Source: an uncultured Pantoea sp.
GTDB taxonomy: Bacteria > Pseudomonadota > Gammaproteobacteria > Enterobacterales > Enterobacteriaceae
DNA: 64,000 nucleotides
Direction of reading: 5' to 3'
NCBI GenBank assembly: GCA_913778495.1
Contig: CAJYVD010000016.1
Location: 62,001-126,000 of the forward strand
Shown piece after piece: positions 32,651-42,934 of this stretch (position 1 is the stretch's first letter; each line of letters starts with the position of its first letter). The notes under the pieces were generated by a model that saw only the letters and a list, made by a program, of their open reading frames with translations, was not told where the DNA came from and ran no database searches. Both the position numbers and the translations under genes were made by a program.

Positions 32651-33082
32651 ATGGCAATCGAACGTACTTTCTCCATCATCAAACCTAATGCCGTTGCTAA
32701 GAACGTCATCGGTGCTATCTACAACCGTTTCGAAAGCGCAGGCTTCAAAATCGTTGGCGCGAAAATGCTGCACCTGACCAAAGAGCAGGCTGAAGGCTTC
32801 TACGCAGAACACAAAGGCCGTCCTTTCTTCGACGGTCTGGTTGAGTTCATGACTTCTGGTCCCGTTGTGGTGTCTGTTCTGGAAGGCGAAAACGCCGTTC
32901 AGCGTCACCGTGATCTGATGGGTGCCACCAACCCAGACAACGCGCTGGCCGGTACGCTGCGTGCCGATTACGCAGACAGCTTCACCGAGAACGCCACTCA
33001 CGGTTCTGACTCTGCTGAGTCTGCAGCACGCGAAATCGCGTACTTCTTCGCAGAAAACGAAGTCTGCCCGCGCACTCGCTAA
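32651..33082 (+). CDS. ndk: Nucleoside diphosphate kinase
   Basis: 143-residue enzyme that equilibrates nucleoside di- and triphosphates through a phosphohistidine. The signature [20 protein letters not shown] contains the active-site histidine (H117), and the N-terminus [18 protein letters not shown] is standard. AGAGG precedes the ATG. Codon use is strongly biased towards preferred codons, as expected for a highly expressed gene. It stands alone between sseA and rlmN. Confidence 0.98.
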   Translation: MAIERTFSIIKPNAVAKNVIGAIYNRFESAGFKIVGAKMLHLTKEQAEGFYAEHKGRPFFDGLVEFMTSGPVVVSVLEGENAVQRHRDLMGATNPDNALAGTLRADYADSFTENATHGSDSAESAAREIAYFFAENEVCPRTR

Positions 33083-33266
33083 GCGCGTTGAGGTCAGCGG
33101 GCACGACGCTTAGCGCTTTTTAGCCTGAGTAAAGTCGTTCCCCTGGCATCGTGCGACAGATGTAGTACAATAATGCGCCCTTGTTGAGCTAGCCTCAGCA
33201 GGGGCGCTGTTTTATTTCATTTCCTAACCAGAGCCGTAACGTGTAACAACGAGGCCAGAGAGCATT

Positions 33267-34436
33267 ATGTCCGAACAGATTGTGACGCCATCGTCCGCTT
33301 CCCCCGTGGTTGTTTCCCCCAAAAGTGAAAAAATTAACCTGCTGGATTTAAACCGTCAGCAGATGCGCGAGTTCTTCGTGGAGATGGGCGAAAAACCGTT
33401 CCGCGCCGATCAGGTCATGAAGTGGATGTATCACTACTGCTGCGATGATTTCGAGCAGATGACCGATATCAACAAAGTGCTGCGCGGCAAATTGATGCAG
33501 CGAGCGGAGATCCGTGCGCCGGAAGTGGCGGAAGAGATGCGATCCAGCGATGGCACCATCAAGTGGGCGATTCGCGTCGGCGATCAACTGGTCGAAACCG
33601 TGTATATCCCGGAAGCCGACCGCGCCACACTGTGTGTGTCCTCGCAGGTTGGCTGCGCGCTGGAGTGTAAATTCTGTTCGACCGCGCAGCAGGGCTTCAA
33701 CCGCAACCTGCGCGTATCAGAAATCATCGGCCAGGTATGGCGCGCGGCAAAAATCATCGGCGCAGCCAAAGTCACGGGCCAGCGTCCCATCACCAATGTG
33801 GTGATGATGGGTATGGGCGAGCCGTTGCTGAACCTCAACAATGTGGTGCCGGCGATGGACATCATGCTGGACGATTTCGGGTTTGGGTTATCAAAACGTC
33901 GCGTTACGCTGTCAACCTCAGGCGTGGTCCCCGCGCTGGATAAGCTGGGTGATATGATTGACGTCGCGTTGGCCATTTCGCTGCATGCACCGAACGACAC
34001 CATCCGCGATGAAATTGTGCCGATCAACAAAAAGTACAACATCGAGGCGTTCCTCGGCGCGGTGAAGCGTTATATCGGCAAGTCCAACGCCAATCAGGGG
34101 CGCGTGACCATCGAGTACGTGATGCTGGACCACGTCAATGACAGCACCGATAACGCGCATGAGTTGGCTGCGCTGCTGAAAGATACGCCGTGCAAAATCA
34201 ACCTGATTCCGTGGAACCCCTTCCCGGGCGCACCCTATGGCCGCAGCTCAAACAGCCGCATCGATCGTTTTTCTAAAGTGCTGATGGATTACGGTTTTAC
34301 CACTATCGTGCGTAAAACCCGCGGTGACGACATTGATGCTGCCTGCGGTCAACTGGCCGGGGACGTGATCGATCGTACCAAGCGCACGCTGCGCAAAAAA
34401 ATGGCAGGTGAAACGATCTCTGTGAAGGCGCTCTGA
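33267..34436 (+). CDS. rlmN: Dual-specificity RNA methyltransferase RlmN
   Basis: Radical SAM enzyme that makes 2-methyladenosine at 23S rRNA A2503 and tRNA A37. It has 389 residues. The [4Fe-4S] motif CALECKFC and the SAM-binding GMGEPLLN are present, and two catalytic cysteines are expected near residue 120 region and at [13 protein letters not shown]. The N-terminal [14 protein letters not shown] domain binds RNA. The start [12 protein letters not shown] has a slightly longer, Ser/Pro-rich N-terminus than E. coli. It depends on an Fe-S cluster that the reduced isc locus cannot assemble alone. Confidence 0.96.
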   Translation: MSEQIVTPSSASPVVVSPKSEKINLLDLNRQQMREFFVEMGEKPFRADQVMKWMYHYCCDDFEQMTDINKVLRGKLMQRAEIRAPEVAEEMRSSDGTIKWAIRVGDQLVETVYIPEADRATLCVSSQVGCALECKFCSTAQQGFNRNLRVSEIIGQVWRAAKIIGAAKVTGQRPITNVVMMGMGEPLLNLNNVVPAMDIMLDDFGFGLSKRRVTLSTSGVVPALDKLGDMIDVALAISLHAPNDTIRDEIVPINKKYNIEAFLGAVKRYIGKSNANQGRVTIEYVMLDHVNDSTDNAHELAALLKDTPCKINLIPWNPFPGAPYGRSSNSRIDRFSKVLMDYGFTTIVRKTRGDDIDAACGQLAGDVIDRTKRTLRKKMAGETISVKAL

Positions 34437-34512
34437 AACCTTTTCTGACTGCATTTTCGCGCTGCGCCTGACGTGTCAGTCTCTCGTGACGTTTAGTCAT
34501 GGAGAGATGAAA

Positions 34513-35241
34513 ATGCATAAGGGATGGTTAACGCTTGCTGCTTTTGTTGTAACCGGTTGTGTCAATCAGCCAGCGCGTCACGGCGCTGCTGATATCCGTT
34601 TGCAGCTGGGCCTGCACTATTTGGCCGCCAAACAGTATGCCGCTGCGCAGCGCAATCTTTTACGCGCGCAGCAGGCTGCGCCGCAGGATTACCGGGTGCC
34701 GCTGGCGCTTGCTCGTTTGTCAGAGGCGCAGCAGAATGGGGCGCAGACGCGGCACCATTACCAGCGTGCGCAACGGCTAGCCCCGCACAATGGGCTGGTG
34801 GCGAACAATTACGGTGCGTTTCTTTGCGGTTTAAGGCAGTATGACGATGCGCATCAACAGTTTAAGCTGGCAGCGCAGTCGCAGGCTTTCGATGCCCGGC
34901 AAGATGCTTTATTGTTTTCGGGCTATTGTTACCTGCAGGCGGGAGAGCATGACGCCGCGCGAACCTCGTTGGGGAGCGCACTCGCGGCTGCTCCCGAGCA
35001 AGGGCAGCTGCTGCTGGCAGAAGTAGAAAAGCAGCTTAAGAAGGGCGAGCTTGCAGCGGCCCAGCTGCTGTTAGAGATTTACCATCAGCATTTGCCCGCG
35101 ACGGCAAACAGCTTGTGGTTACACATACGTTTCGCCGCGCAACAGGGAAACGCTGCTGACGTTACACGTTATGGCGACCGGTTGGCGCGACGTTTTCCGC
35201 AATCGATACAGTACCAGCGTTATTTAGCTAATGAATACTGA
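34513..35241 (+). CDS. pilW: TPR lipoprotein PilW/PilF
   Basis: 242-residue lipoprotein of the type IV pilus stability family. The signal peptide [16 protein letters not shown] ends in a lipobox (VVTGC). About five TPR units follow ([33 protein letters not shown] and so on). I choose ATG 34513 because GGAGA lies seven bases upstream; ATG 34507 abuts the ribosome site. It overlaps rodZ by 11 bases. No other pilus gene is nearby, so it may act in another outer-membrane assembly role. Confidence 0.82.
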   Translation: MHKGWLTLAAFVVTGCVNQPARHGAADIRLQLGLHYLAAKQYAAAQRNLLRAQQAAPQDYRVPLALARLSEAQQNGAQTRHHYQRAQRLAPHNGLVANNYGAFLCGLRQYDDAHQQFKLAAQSQAFDARQDALLFSGYCYLQAGEHDAARTSLGSALAAAPEQGQLLLAEVEKQLKKGELAAAQLLLEIYHQHLPATANSLWLHIRFAAQQGNAADVTRYGDRLARRFPQSIQYQRYLANEY

Positions 35242-36265
35242 AGCCACTCAAGAAAAATCCGCAGTACACTCCACAGGTGAACGCCTGCGTCTGGCCCGTG
35301 AACAAATGGGGCTGACGCAGCAAAACGTCGCAGAGCGTTTATGCCTTAAACTCACCACCGTACGTGATATTGAAGAGGATAAATCCCCAGCGGATTTAGC
35401 GTCCACGTTCCTGCGTGGCTATATCCGCTCTTATGCGCGTTTGGTGCATGTGCCAGAGGACGATCTGCTGCCCATGATGGCCAAGCAGGCGCCCGTTCGC
35501 GCGGCCAAAATTGAGCCAATGCAGAGCTTCTCGCTGGGCAAGCGCCGCAAAAAGCGCGATGGCTGGCTGATGATTTTCACCTGGCTGGTGATTTTTGTCG
35601 TGGTTGGGCTGACCGGTGCCTGGTGGTGGCAGAATCACAAGGCGTCACAGGCCGATCTGGTCTCAATGGCCGATCAAAACGGCAGCAGCAACGACAGCGG
35701 CCAGTCTATCCCGCTGGGTGATAACAGCGCGGAAAGCAGCAGCGGCAACGATGCCAGCGCGGCGGGAACGCCCATTGACAATGGCGCAGGCGCGGTTGCG
35801 ACACCGGATTCCAGCAGCACCAACACCAGTGCTTCATCGGCGCAAACGCCGTCCACCTCATCTGCGCCTGCGGCGACCAACGATAACGCGGTAGTTTCAC
35901 CGAGCCAGGCTCCGGTTGATACTCATCCTCCAGCGGCGACCTCACCCGCACCGGCGAACAGCGTTCCGGCCGCCTCTATGCCAACCGCCAATGCGGCGGT
36001 AAGTCAGACGGCCACCGACCCCAATGCGGTAGTGATGCATTTCAAAGCGGATTGCTGGCTTGAAGTCACCGATGCCACCGGTAAAAAGCTGTTCAGTGGT
36101 ATTCAACGCAGCGGTGGCAATCTCAGCTTGTCCGGCACCGCTCCGTATCGTCTGAAAATTGGGGCTCCGGGCGCGGTTGACGTGCAATATCAGAATCAGC
36201 CCGTTGATTTAAGTCGTTTTATCCGTAATAACCAGGTTGCCCGATTGACGCTGGGTGCGCAATAA
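35231..36265 (+). CDS. rodZ: Cytoskeleton protein RodZ
   Basis: 344-residue bitopic membrane protein that couples MreB to the elongasome and maintains rod shape. N-terminal Cro/CI-type helix-turn-helix (about residues 15-80, [32 protein letters not shown]), basic juxtamembrane segment GKRRKKRDG, membrane segment about 114-135 ([19 protein letters not shown]), a Ser/Thr/Ala/Pro-rich periplasmic linker of about 120 residues, and the C-terminal DUF4115 beta domain ([24 protein letters not shown]). The start lies within pilW, and ispG follows after 38 bases. Confidence 0.95.
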   Translation: MNTEATQEKSAVHSTGERLRLAREQMGLTQQNVAERLCLKLTTVRDIEEDKSPADLASTFLRGYIRSYARLVHVPEDDLLPMMAKQAPVRAAKIEPMQSFSLGKRRKKRDGWLMIFTWLVIFVVVGLTGAWWWQNHKASQADLVSMADQNGSSNDSGQSIPLGDNSAESSSGNDASAAGTPIDNGAGAVATPDSSSTNTSASSAQTPSTSSAPAATNDNAVVSPSQAPVDTHPPAATSPAPANSVPAASMPTANAAVSQTATDPNAVVMHFKADCWLEVTDATGKKLFSGIQRSGGNLSLSGTAPYRLKIGAPGAVDVQYQNQPVDLSRFIRNNQVARLTLGAQ

Positions 36266-36303
36266 CGCGCAGCGCGCTTTCCGGGTAATTGTGGAGAGAG
36301 AAT

Positions 36304-37425
36304 ATGCATAACGAAGCACCCATTATCCGTCGCAAATCAACGCGAATTTACGTCGGCAAGGTGCCAGTCGGCGATGGTGCGCCCATTGCCGTTCAGTCAA
36401 TGACCAACACCCGCACCACGGATGTTGAAGCCACAGTGAATCAAATCCGCGCGCTGGAGCGCGTGGGCGTTGATATCGTGCGCGTTTCGGTGCCCACGAT
36501 GGATGCAGCTGAGGCGTTCAAACTGATTAAACAACAGGTCAATGTGCCGCTGGTGGCGGATATTCACTTTGATTACCGTATCGCGCTTAAAGTGGCGGAA
36601 TACGGCGTTGATTGTCTGCGCATCAACCCCGGCAATATCGGCAACAACGAACGCATCCGTCAAGTGGTTGACTGCGCACGCGATCACAACATTCCGATTC
36701 GCATTGGCGTTAACGCCGGTTCGCTGGAAAAAGATCTGCAAGAAAAGTACGGCGAGCCTACGCCGCAGGCGCTGCTGGAATCGGCTATGCGCCATGTTGA
36801 TCATCTCGATCGTCTGAACTTCGATCAATTTAAAGTCAGCGTAAAAGCCTCCGATGTGTTTCTGGCGGTGGAGTCCTATCGACTGCTGGCCAAAGCCATC
36901 GATCAGCCGCTGCATCTCGGTATTACCGAAGCGGGCGGCGCACGAGCGGGCGCGGTGAAGTCGGCTATCGGGTTGGGTCTGTTGCTCGCCGAAGGCATTG
37001 GCGACACGCTGCGTATCTCGCTGGCCGCCGATCCGGTTGAAGAAGTCAAAGTGGGTTATGACATCCTCAAGTCACTGCGTATTCGGTCACGCGGCATTAA
37101 CTTCATCGCGTGCCCAACCTGCTCGCGTCAGGAGTTTGACGTGATCGGTACAGTTAACGCGCTTGAAGAGCGGCTGGAAGACATCATTACGCCAATGGAC
37201 GTCTCCATCATCGGCTGTGTGGTAAACGGGCCGGGCGAAGCGACGGTGTCGACGCTTGGCGTCACCGGCGGCAACAAGAAAAGCGGCTTCTACGAAGATG
37301 GCGTGCGTCAGCGCGATCGTCTCGATAACAATGACATGATTGACCAGCTGGAAGCGCGTATTCGTGCCAAGGCCGCCATGCTGGACGAGAGCCGCCGCAT
37401 CAGCGTGCAGCAGCTGGAAAAATAA
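36304..37425 (+). CDS. ispG: 4-hydroxy-3-methylbut-2-en-1-yl diphosphate synthase
   Basis: [4Fe-4S] enzyme of the MEP isoprenoid pathway that opens the cyclodiphosphate MEcPP to HMBPP. It has 373 residues from ATG 36304 ([20 protein letters not shown]) after GGAGAG. The TIM-barrel part carries [16 protein letters not shown] and LGITEAGG; the cluster cysteines lie in [11 protein letters not shown] and GCVVNGPGE. It is an essential Fe-S client, which makes the loss of iscU and hscBA notable. Confidence 0.97.
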   Translation: MHNEAPIIRRKSTRIYVGKVPVGDGAPIAVQSMTNTRTTDVEATVNQIRALERVGVDIVRVSVPTMDAAEAFKLIKQQVNVPLVADIHFDYRIALKVAEYGVDCLRINPGNIGNNERIRQVVDCARDHNIPIRIGVNAGSLEKDLQEKYGEPTPQALLESAMRHVDHLDRLNFDQFKVSVKASDVFLAVESYRLLAKAIDQPLHLGITEAGGARAGAVKSAIGLGLLLAEGIGDTLRISLAADPVEEVKVGYDILKSLRIRSRGINFIACPTCSRQEFDVIGTVNALEERLEDIITPMDVSIIGCVVNGPGEATVSTLGVTGGNKKSGFYEDGVRQRDRLDNNDMIDQLEARIRAKAAMLDESRRISVQQLEK

Positions 37426-37531
37426 GGGAAGGTGCGCGCCAGACGCGCGCCAGATTGTGATTGAACCTGTGCGGTTTCATCCTCATAAGGTATGATGCCG
37501 GACAGGTTTTTTTGTATTAAGAGATTCTAAC

Positions 37532-38806
37532 GTGGCGAAGAATATTCAAGCGATCCGTGGGATGAACGATTATCTGCCAGCGGATACCGCGGTCTGGCAG
37601 CGTATTGAAGGCACCCTCAAACAGGTTCTGGCCAGCTATGGCTACAGTGAAATCCGTCTACCGATCGTTGAGCATACGCCCTTATTCAGCCGCGCTATTG
37701 GTGAAGTGACCGACGTGGTTGAGAAAGAGATGTACACCTTTGAAGACCGCAACGGCGAGAGCCTGACCCTGCGCCCGGAAGGTACTGCGGGCTGCGTGCG
37801 CGCCGGTATCGAGCACGGTCTGCTCTACAATCAGGAGCAGCGTCTGTGGTACGTCGGTCCGATGTTCCGCTATGAGCGTCCGCAAAAAGGCCGCTATCGC
37901 CAGTTCCACCAAATGGGCGTGGAAGTGTTTGGTCTGCAAGGGCCGGACGTGGATGCGGAACTGATTATGATGACGGCACGCTGGTGGAAAGCGCTGGGTA
38001 TCGCCGATCACGTTGAGCTGGAGCTGAACTCCATTGGCTCACTGGCAGCACGCGCCGACTACCGTAATGCGCTGGTTGCCTTCCTTGAGCAGCACAAAGA
38101 CGTGCTGGATGAAGACTGCAAACGCCGCATGTACAGCAATCCGCTGCGCGTGCTCGACAGCAAAAACCCGGATATCCAGGCGCTGCTGAACGATGCGCCA
38201 ACGCTGGGCGAGTTCCTTGACGCAGAATCACGGAAACATTTCAGCGGCCTGTGCGCGCTGCTGGATGATGCCGGAATCAAATACCGTATCAATCAGCGTC
38301 TGGTGCGCGGCCTTGATTACTACAACCGCACTGTCTTTGAATGGGTCACCAGCAGCCTTGGCTCGCAAGGTACCGTATGCGGCGGCGGTCGCTATGATGG
38401 GCTGGTTGAGCAGCTGGGCGGGCGCGCAACGCCAGCGGTTGGCTTCGCCATGGGCCTGGAGCGTTTGGTACTGCTGGTACAGGCGGTCAACCCTGAATTT
38501 GAACCGACGCGCATTGTTGATGTCTATGTTATCGCTTCGGGGCAGGGCGTGCAGTCCGCCGCGATGCAGCTGGCGGAAACATTGCGCGATGCTGACCCAG
38601 CCCTGAAGCTGATGACCAACTTCGGCGGCGGCAATTTCAAGAAGCAGTTTGCTCGTGCAGACAAGTGGGGCGCACGAATCGCGCTGGTGCTGGGCGAAGA
38701 TGAAATGAAAGCGGGCCAAGTGGTAATCAAAGACCTGCGCACTGGCGAACAGCAAACGCTGGCGCAGAGCGAGGCTGCTGTCACGTTGCGCACGCTGCTG
38801 CAGTAA
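37532..38806 (+). CDS. hisS: Histidyl-tRNA synthetase
   Basis: 424-residue class II synthetase, the E. coli length. Motif 1 lies near the N-terminus ([22 protein letters not shown]), motif 2 is [22 protein letters not shown], the histidine-specific motifs are [14 protein letters not shown] and [14 protein letters not shown], and motif 3 is GFAMGLERL. The C-terminal anticodon-binding domain follows from about residue 327. It is the third gene of the probable rodZ-ispG-hisS-yfgM-bamB operon. Confidence 0.98.
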   Translation: MAKNIQAIRGMNDYLPADTAVWQRIEGTLKQVLASYGYSEIRLPIVEHTPLFSRAIGEVTDVVEKEMYTFEDRNGESLTLRPEGTAGCVRAGIEHGLLYNQEQRLWYVGPMFRYERPQKGRYRQFHQMGVEVFGLQGPDVDAELIMMTARWWKALGIADHVELELNSIGSLAARADYRNALVAFLEQHKDVLDEDCKRRMYSNPLRVLDSKNPDIQALLNDAPTLGEFLDAESRKHFSGLCALLDDAGIKYRINQRLVRGLDYYNRTVFEWVTSSLGSQGTVCGGGRYDGLVEQLGGRATPAVGFAMGLERLVLLVQAVNPEFEPTRIVDVYVIASGQGVQSAAMQLAETLRDADPALKLMTNFGGGNFKKQFARADKWGARIALVLGEDEMKAGQVVIKDLRTGEQQTLAQSEAAVTLRTLLQ

Positions 38807-38837
38807 GCGCTATAGGCATTTTAAAGAGAGGGATTGC

Positions 38838-39455
38838 GTGGAAGTTTACAGCAACGAGAACGAACAGGTTGACGCGCTGCGTCAGTTTTTCGCCAATAAC
38901 GGTAAAGCGCTGGCGGTTGGCGTGATCATCGGCATTGCCGCGCTGGGCGGCTGGCGTTTCTGGACCAGTCATCAGGAAGGTGCGGATAAGGCTGCTTCTG
39001 CGCAGTATCAGCAGCTCACCACGGCGATGCGTGCAGACCAGCCGCAGACGTTAGATGCGGTAGCAGAATTTGCGCGCGATAATCAAAACACCTACGGTGC
39101 GCTGGCATCGCTGGATCTGGCGAAACAGTACGTGAGCGCGAATCAACTGGATAAAGCGATCGCGCTGCTGCAAAACGGCTTAAAAGACACCAAAGATGCT
39201 AATCTGCAGGCGGTCATCAATTTGCGCCTGGCACGCATCCAACTGCAGCAAAATCAGGCAGATGCTGCGCTCAGCACGTTGAATAACGTGAAGGGCGAAG
39301 GCTGGACGGCGATCATCGCGGACATTCGCGGCGAAGCGCTGTTGAGCAAAGGTGACAAGCAGGGCGCACGCGATGCATGGAGCAAGGGAGCAGAATCGCA
39401 GACGTCTCCCGCGCTGAAGCAGATGCTGCAAATGAAAATGAATAACTTAAGTTAA
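38838..39455 (+). CDS. yfgM: Inner-membrane periplasmic chaperone YfgM
   Basis: 205-residue bitopic protein with a short cytoplasmic N-terminus (MEVYSNENEQVDALRQFFANNGK), a membrane segment at about 24-43 and a TPR-like periplasmic domain (SAQYQQLTTAMRADQPQ to the end). The E. coli protein associates with the SecYEG translocon and PpiD and assists exported proteins. The start is GTG 38838 after GAGAGGG. It sits between hisS and bamB, as in E. coli. Confidence 0.94.
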   Translation: MEVYSNENEQVDALRQFFANNGKALAVGVIIGIAALGGWRFWTSHQEGADKAASAQYQQLTTAMRADQPQTLDAVAEFARDNQNTYGALASLDLAKQYVSANQLDKAIALLQNGLKDTKDANLQAVINLRLARIQLQQNQADAALSTLNNVKGEGWTAIIADIRGEALLSKGDKQGARDAWSKGAESQTSPALKQMLQMKMNNLS

Positions 39456-39474
39456 GCCAGTCAAGAGAGCGCAC

Positions 39475-40656
39475 ATGGAATTACGTAAATACCTGCTGCC
39501 AGGGCTGATTTCGGTCACTCTGCTCAGTGGTTGCTCGCTGTTCAGCGGCGAAGAAGATGTCGTGAAAATGGCCCCGCTGCCTAAAGTGGAAAATCAGTTC
39601 ACTCCGCAAACGGCATGGAGTACGTCGGTGGGTGATGGCGTAGGTGACTTCTACTCTAATCTGCATCCTGCATGGCAAGACGGCACCGTTTACGCCGCCG
39701 ACCGTTTTGGCATCGTTAAAGCGCTCGACGCCAGCAACGGCAAAGAGAAGTGGAAAGTCGACCTCTCGCAAAAAACCGGCTTCTTCTCCAGCAACGTTTC
39801 TGCGCTGCTCTCTGGTGGCATTACCGCTACCGGCGATCGCATTTATATCGGCAGCGAGCGCGGCCAGGTCTTTGCCTTGAACACCAGCGACGGCAGCGTT
39901 GCCTGGCAAACCAAGGTGGCCGGCGAGGCGATGTCTCGTCCGGTGGTCAGCGATGGCCTGGTGCTGGTGCATACCAGCAATGGCATGTTGCAGGGTCTGG
40001 ACCAGACCAGCGGTGCGGTGAAGTGGAGCGTTAACCTTGATATGCCTGCGCTGTCGCTGCGTGGCGAATCTGCCCCCGTGGTCGCCTTTGGCGGCGCCAT
40101 TGTCGGCGGTGATAATGGTCGCGTAAGCGCAGTGATCATGAATCAGGGTCAGATTATTTGGCAACAGCGTATTTCACAGCCCAGCGGGGCGACTGAAATC
40201 GATCGTCTTAACGATGTGGATACCACCCCCGTTGTTGTCAACGGCGTGGTCTACGCGCTGGCTTACAATGGCAATCTGACGGCGCTGGATTTGCGCTCCG
40301 GCCAAATCCTGTGGAAGCGTGAGATTGGCGGCGTAAAAGACATGGTGGTGGATGCAGGCCGCATCTATTTAGTGGATCAGGACGATCGCGTGATCGCCCT
40401 GAACGCAGACGGTGGCGTGGCGATCTGGCGTCAGAGCGATCTGCTGCACCGCAATCTCACCTCGCCGGTGCTGTTCAACGGTTATCTGGTGGTTGGCGAT
40501 AGCGAAGGCTATCTGCACTGGATCAATACCGTGGATGGACGCTTTGTTGCGCAGCAGAAACTGGACAGCGATGGCTTCCAGACCGAGCCTGTGGTGGCCG
40601 GTGACAAACTGCTGATCCAGGCGAAAGGCGGTGAGGTTTACGCCATTACGCGCTAA
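39475..40656 (+). CDS. bamB: Outer membrane assembly lipoprotein BamB
   Basis: 393-residue lipoprotein of the BAM complex that inserts beta-barrel proteins. The signal peptide ends at lipobox LLSGC (residue 20), and an eight-bladed PQQ-like beta-propeller follows with repeated LDASNGKEKW / LNTSDGSVAW / LDLRSGQILW motifs. Length and ends match E. coli BamB. A UUCG-loop terminator follows, closing the rodZ-to-bamB transcription unit. Confidence 0.97.
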   Translation: MELRKYLLPGLISVTLLSGCSLFSGEEDVVKMAPLPKVENQFTPQTAWSTSVGDGVGDFYSNLHPAWQDGTVYAADRFGIVKALDASNGKEKWKVDLSQKTGFFSSNVSALLSGGITATGDRIYIGSERGQVFALNTSDGSVAWQTKVAGEAMSRPVVSDGLVLVHTSNGMLQGLDQTSGAVKWSVNLDMPALSLRGESAPVVAFGGAIVGGDNGRVSAVIMNQGQIIWQQRISQPSGATEIDRLNDVDTTPVVVNGVVYALAYNGNLTALDLRSGQILWKREIGGVKDMVVDAGRIYLVDQDDRVIALNADGGVAIWRQSDLLHRNLTSPVLFNGYLVVGDSEGYLHWINTVDGRFVAQQKLDSDGFQTEPVVAGDKLLIQAKGGEVYAITR

Positions 40657-40693
40657 GGCGCGATTCTGACGGGAAGCAGTATCCCGCAGTATA

Positions 40694-40728
40694 AACGGCT
40701 CCTGATTCGTCAGGGGCCGTTCTGTTTT
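40694..40728 (+). terminator. Terminator of the bamB operon
   Basis: Twelve-base stem AACGGCTCCTGA / TCAGGGGCCGTT with a TTCG tetraloop and a T-rich tail, 37 bases after bamB. Confidence 0.88.
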
Positions 40729-40832
40729 TAATCAGGCGTGGTATTCTTAGCGCCTTCTGCCTGAACCTGACGGTGAATGTCGTTATAATCACGCCATTCG
40801 GGCGATTCATTTTTAAAACTGAGGCAAGTGTT

Positions 40833-42314
40833 ATGGTACCTGTGGTCGCGCTGGTTGGGCGTCCCAATGTGGGAAAATCTACGCTATTTAACCGTTTAAC
40901 CCGCACACGAGATGCGCTGGTAGCGGATTTTCCTGGACTGACTCGCGATCGCAAATATGGTCGCGCCGAAGTGGAAGGGCGCGAATTTATTGTTATCGAT
41001 ACCGGCGGTATTGATGGCACCGAAGACGGTGTTGAAACGCGCATGGCGGAGCAGTCGCTGCTGGCGATTGAAGAAGCCGACGTTGTGCTGTTTATGGTCG
41101 ATGCTCGCGCAGGCATGATGGCCGCCGATCAGCAAATTGCAAAGCATCTCCGCTCTCGTCAAAAAGCAACGTTTCTGGTGGCGAATAAAACCGACGGACT
41201 GGATCCGGATCAGGCGGTAGTGGATTTCTATTCTCTGGGCCTGGGTGAAATTTACGCTATCGCGGCCTCGCACGGTCGTGGCGTAACCAGCCTGCTGGAA
41301 ACGGCGCTGCTGCCGTGGATGGAAAAGGTCGATCCGGTTGAGGTCACCGAAGAAGATGAAAACGAAGCTTACTGGGCAGCTTTAGCGGCAGAAGAAAACG
41401 GTGAGGAAGAGGAAGAAGCCGATTTCGATCCTACAACCTTACCGATTAAGCTGGCGATTGTTGGCCGTCCTAACGTAGGTAAGTCTACGTTGACCAACCG
41501 TATCCTCGGTGAAGATCGCGTGGTCGTTTACGACATGCCGGGCACCACCCGTGACAGTATTTACATTCCGATGGAACGTGACGGTCGCGAGTATGTGTTG
41601 ATCGATACGGCGGGCGTTCGTAAGCGCGGTAAAATTACGGATACGGTAGAGAAATTCTCAGTCATTAAAACGTTGCAGGCGATCGAAGATGCTAACGTCG
41701 TCATGCTGGTGATTGACGCCCGTGCCGGCATTTCCGATCAGGATCTGTCGCTGCTGGGCTTTATTCTCAACAGTGGGCGCTCCCTGGTTATCGTCGTAAA
41801 TAAATGGGATGGCCTGTCGCAGGAAGTACGTGACGAAGTCAAAGAGACGCTGGATTTCCGCCTGGGCTTTATTGATTTCGCACGCGTGCACTTTATTTCT
41901 GCGTTGCACGGCAGCGGCGTAGGCAACCTGTTTGAGTCCGTTACGGAAGCCTACGACTGCTCGACAAAACGTGTCAATACCTCGCTCCTGACGCGCATCA
42001 TGAATATGGCGGCGGAAGACCATCAGCCACCGCTGGTGCGCGGTCGTCGCGTTAAACTGAAATATGCCCATGCGGGCGGTTACAACCCACCGATTGTGGT
42101 GATCCACGGTAACCAGGTTAAAGACCTGCCGGATTCCTACAAACGTTATTTGATGAACTATTTCCGCCGTTCACTTAACGTGATGGGAACGCCTATCCGC
42201 ATTCAGTTTAAAGAGGGTGAAAACCCTTACGAAGGCAAACGCAATCTGCTGACACCGACGCAACAGCGCAAGCGTAAGCGTTTGATGGCGCATATGAAGA
42301 AGAATAAGCGTTAA
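40833..42314 (+). CDS. der: GTPase Der (EngA)
   Basis: Essential ribosome-assembly GTPase with two tandem G domains, 493 residues. G domain 1: [19 protein letters not shown] and NKTDG; G domain 2: [21 protein letters not shown] and NKWDG; between them an acidic linker ([14 protein letters not shown]). The C-terminal KH-like domain ends in a Lys/Arg-rich tail ([17 protein letters not shown]). The start is ATG 40833 ([15 protein letters not shown]) because 20 upstream codons do not belong to the family. Confidence 0.97.
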   Translation: MVPVVALVGRPNVGKSTLFNRLTRTRDALVADFPGLTRDRKYGRAEVEGREFIVIDTGGIDGTEDGVETRMAEQSLLAIEEADVVLFMVDARAGMMAADQQIAKHLRSRQKATFLVANKTDGLDPDQAVVDFYSLGLGEIYAIAASHGRGVTSLLETALLPWMEKVDPVEVTEEDENEAYWAALAAEENGEEEEEADFDPTTLPIKLAIVGRPNVGKSTLTNRILGEDRVVVYDMPGTTRDSIYIPMERDGREYVLIDTAGVRKRGKITDTVEKFSVIKTLQAIEDANVVMLVIDARAGISDQDLSLLGFILNSGRSLVIVVNKWDGLSQEVRDEVKETLDFRLGFIDFARVHFISALHGSGVGNLFESVTEAYDCSTKRVNTSLLTRIMNMAAEDHQPPLVRGRRVKLKYAHAGGYNPPIVVIHGNQVKDLPDSYKRYLMNYFRRSLNVMGTPIRIQFKEGENPYEGKRNLLTPTQQRKRKRLMAHMKKNKR

Positions 42315-42320
42315 TTGATC

Positions 42321-42346
42321 GAGGGCCAGGTGGCCCTCTTTTTTTT
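42321..42346 (+). terminator. Terminator of der
   Basis: Stem GAGGGCCA / TGGCCCTC with a two-base loop and eight or more T, six bases after der. Confidence 0.88.
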
Positions 42347-42385
42347 GCCCTAAGATTGCGTTTATTTGCATAGTCGGGTGAAAGT

Positions 42386-42607
42386 ATGCGCGCAACCTGT
42401 GAAAAATGTTACCAACCCCTGGCCCCTGGCGAGATCGATCTTATCTGCACCGGGTGCGGTGTTCGTTATCGCTACCAGCCTGTCTGCCCCGACTGCCATC
42501 AGCCCCTTGAGCAACTCAAAAGTTGCGGCGCGACCGACTATTTTTGCCATCATGGTCACGGCTTAATTTCCAGACGTCGTCTCACTTACAAGATTTTTCC
42601 TGTCTGA
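42386..42607 (+). CDS. yfgJ: Zinc-ribbon protein YfgJ
   Basis: 73-residue protein made almost entirely of zinc-ribbon cysteine pairs: CEKC, CTGCGVRY, CPDCHQPL and a final C-x6-FCHHGHG segment, giving two probable zinc sites. It corresponds to E. coli YfgJ in sequence and in position after der. Function unknown. A GGTGAAAG sequence lies before the ATG. Confidence 0.88.
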   Translation: MRATCEKCYQPLAPGEIDLICTGCGVRYRYQPVCPDCHQPLEQLKSCGATDYFCHHGHGLISRRRLTYKIFPV

Positions 42608-42934
42608 CGTCTGGCCACTTTACCCATGCAACACATGAAGATCCCAACGCTGCGAACCGTAACGGCGTAGTAATTTGTAGCGAAAATGCTATTGCTTCGT
42701 AACAAGTCCGTTTAAACCTTCACGGGATAACGTACCAGGTGGTACAATTTTGCCGCGTCATGACGGGGCCGCCCCCGTGCGGGCTGTCTCCGGTGCACAT
42801 CATGCATTTCATGAACGCGGGTCCGCTTTAATTAGAATAAAACAACGCTGTTTCTTTTACCTGCAACGTGACTGGCGATAAGCCGGGTCGCGTAGCGGGC
42901 TGGAGTGGCTTTGTTTATCAGGAGAGTAAGTGTT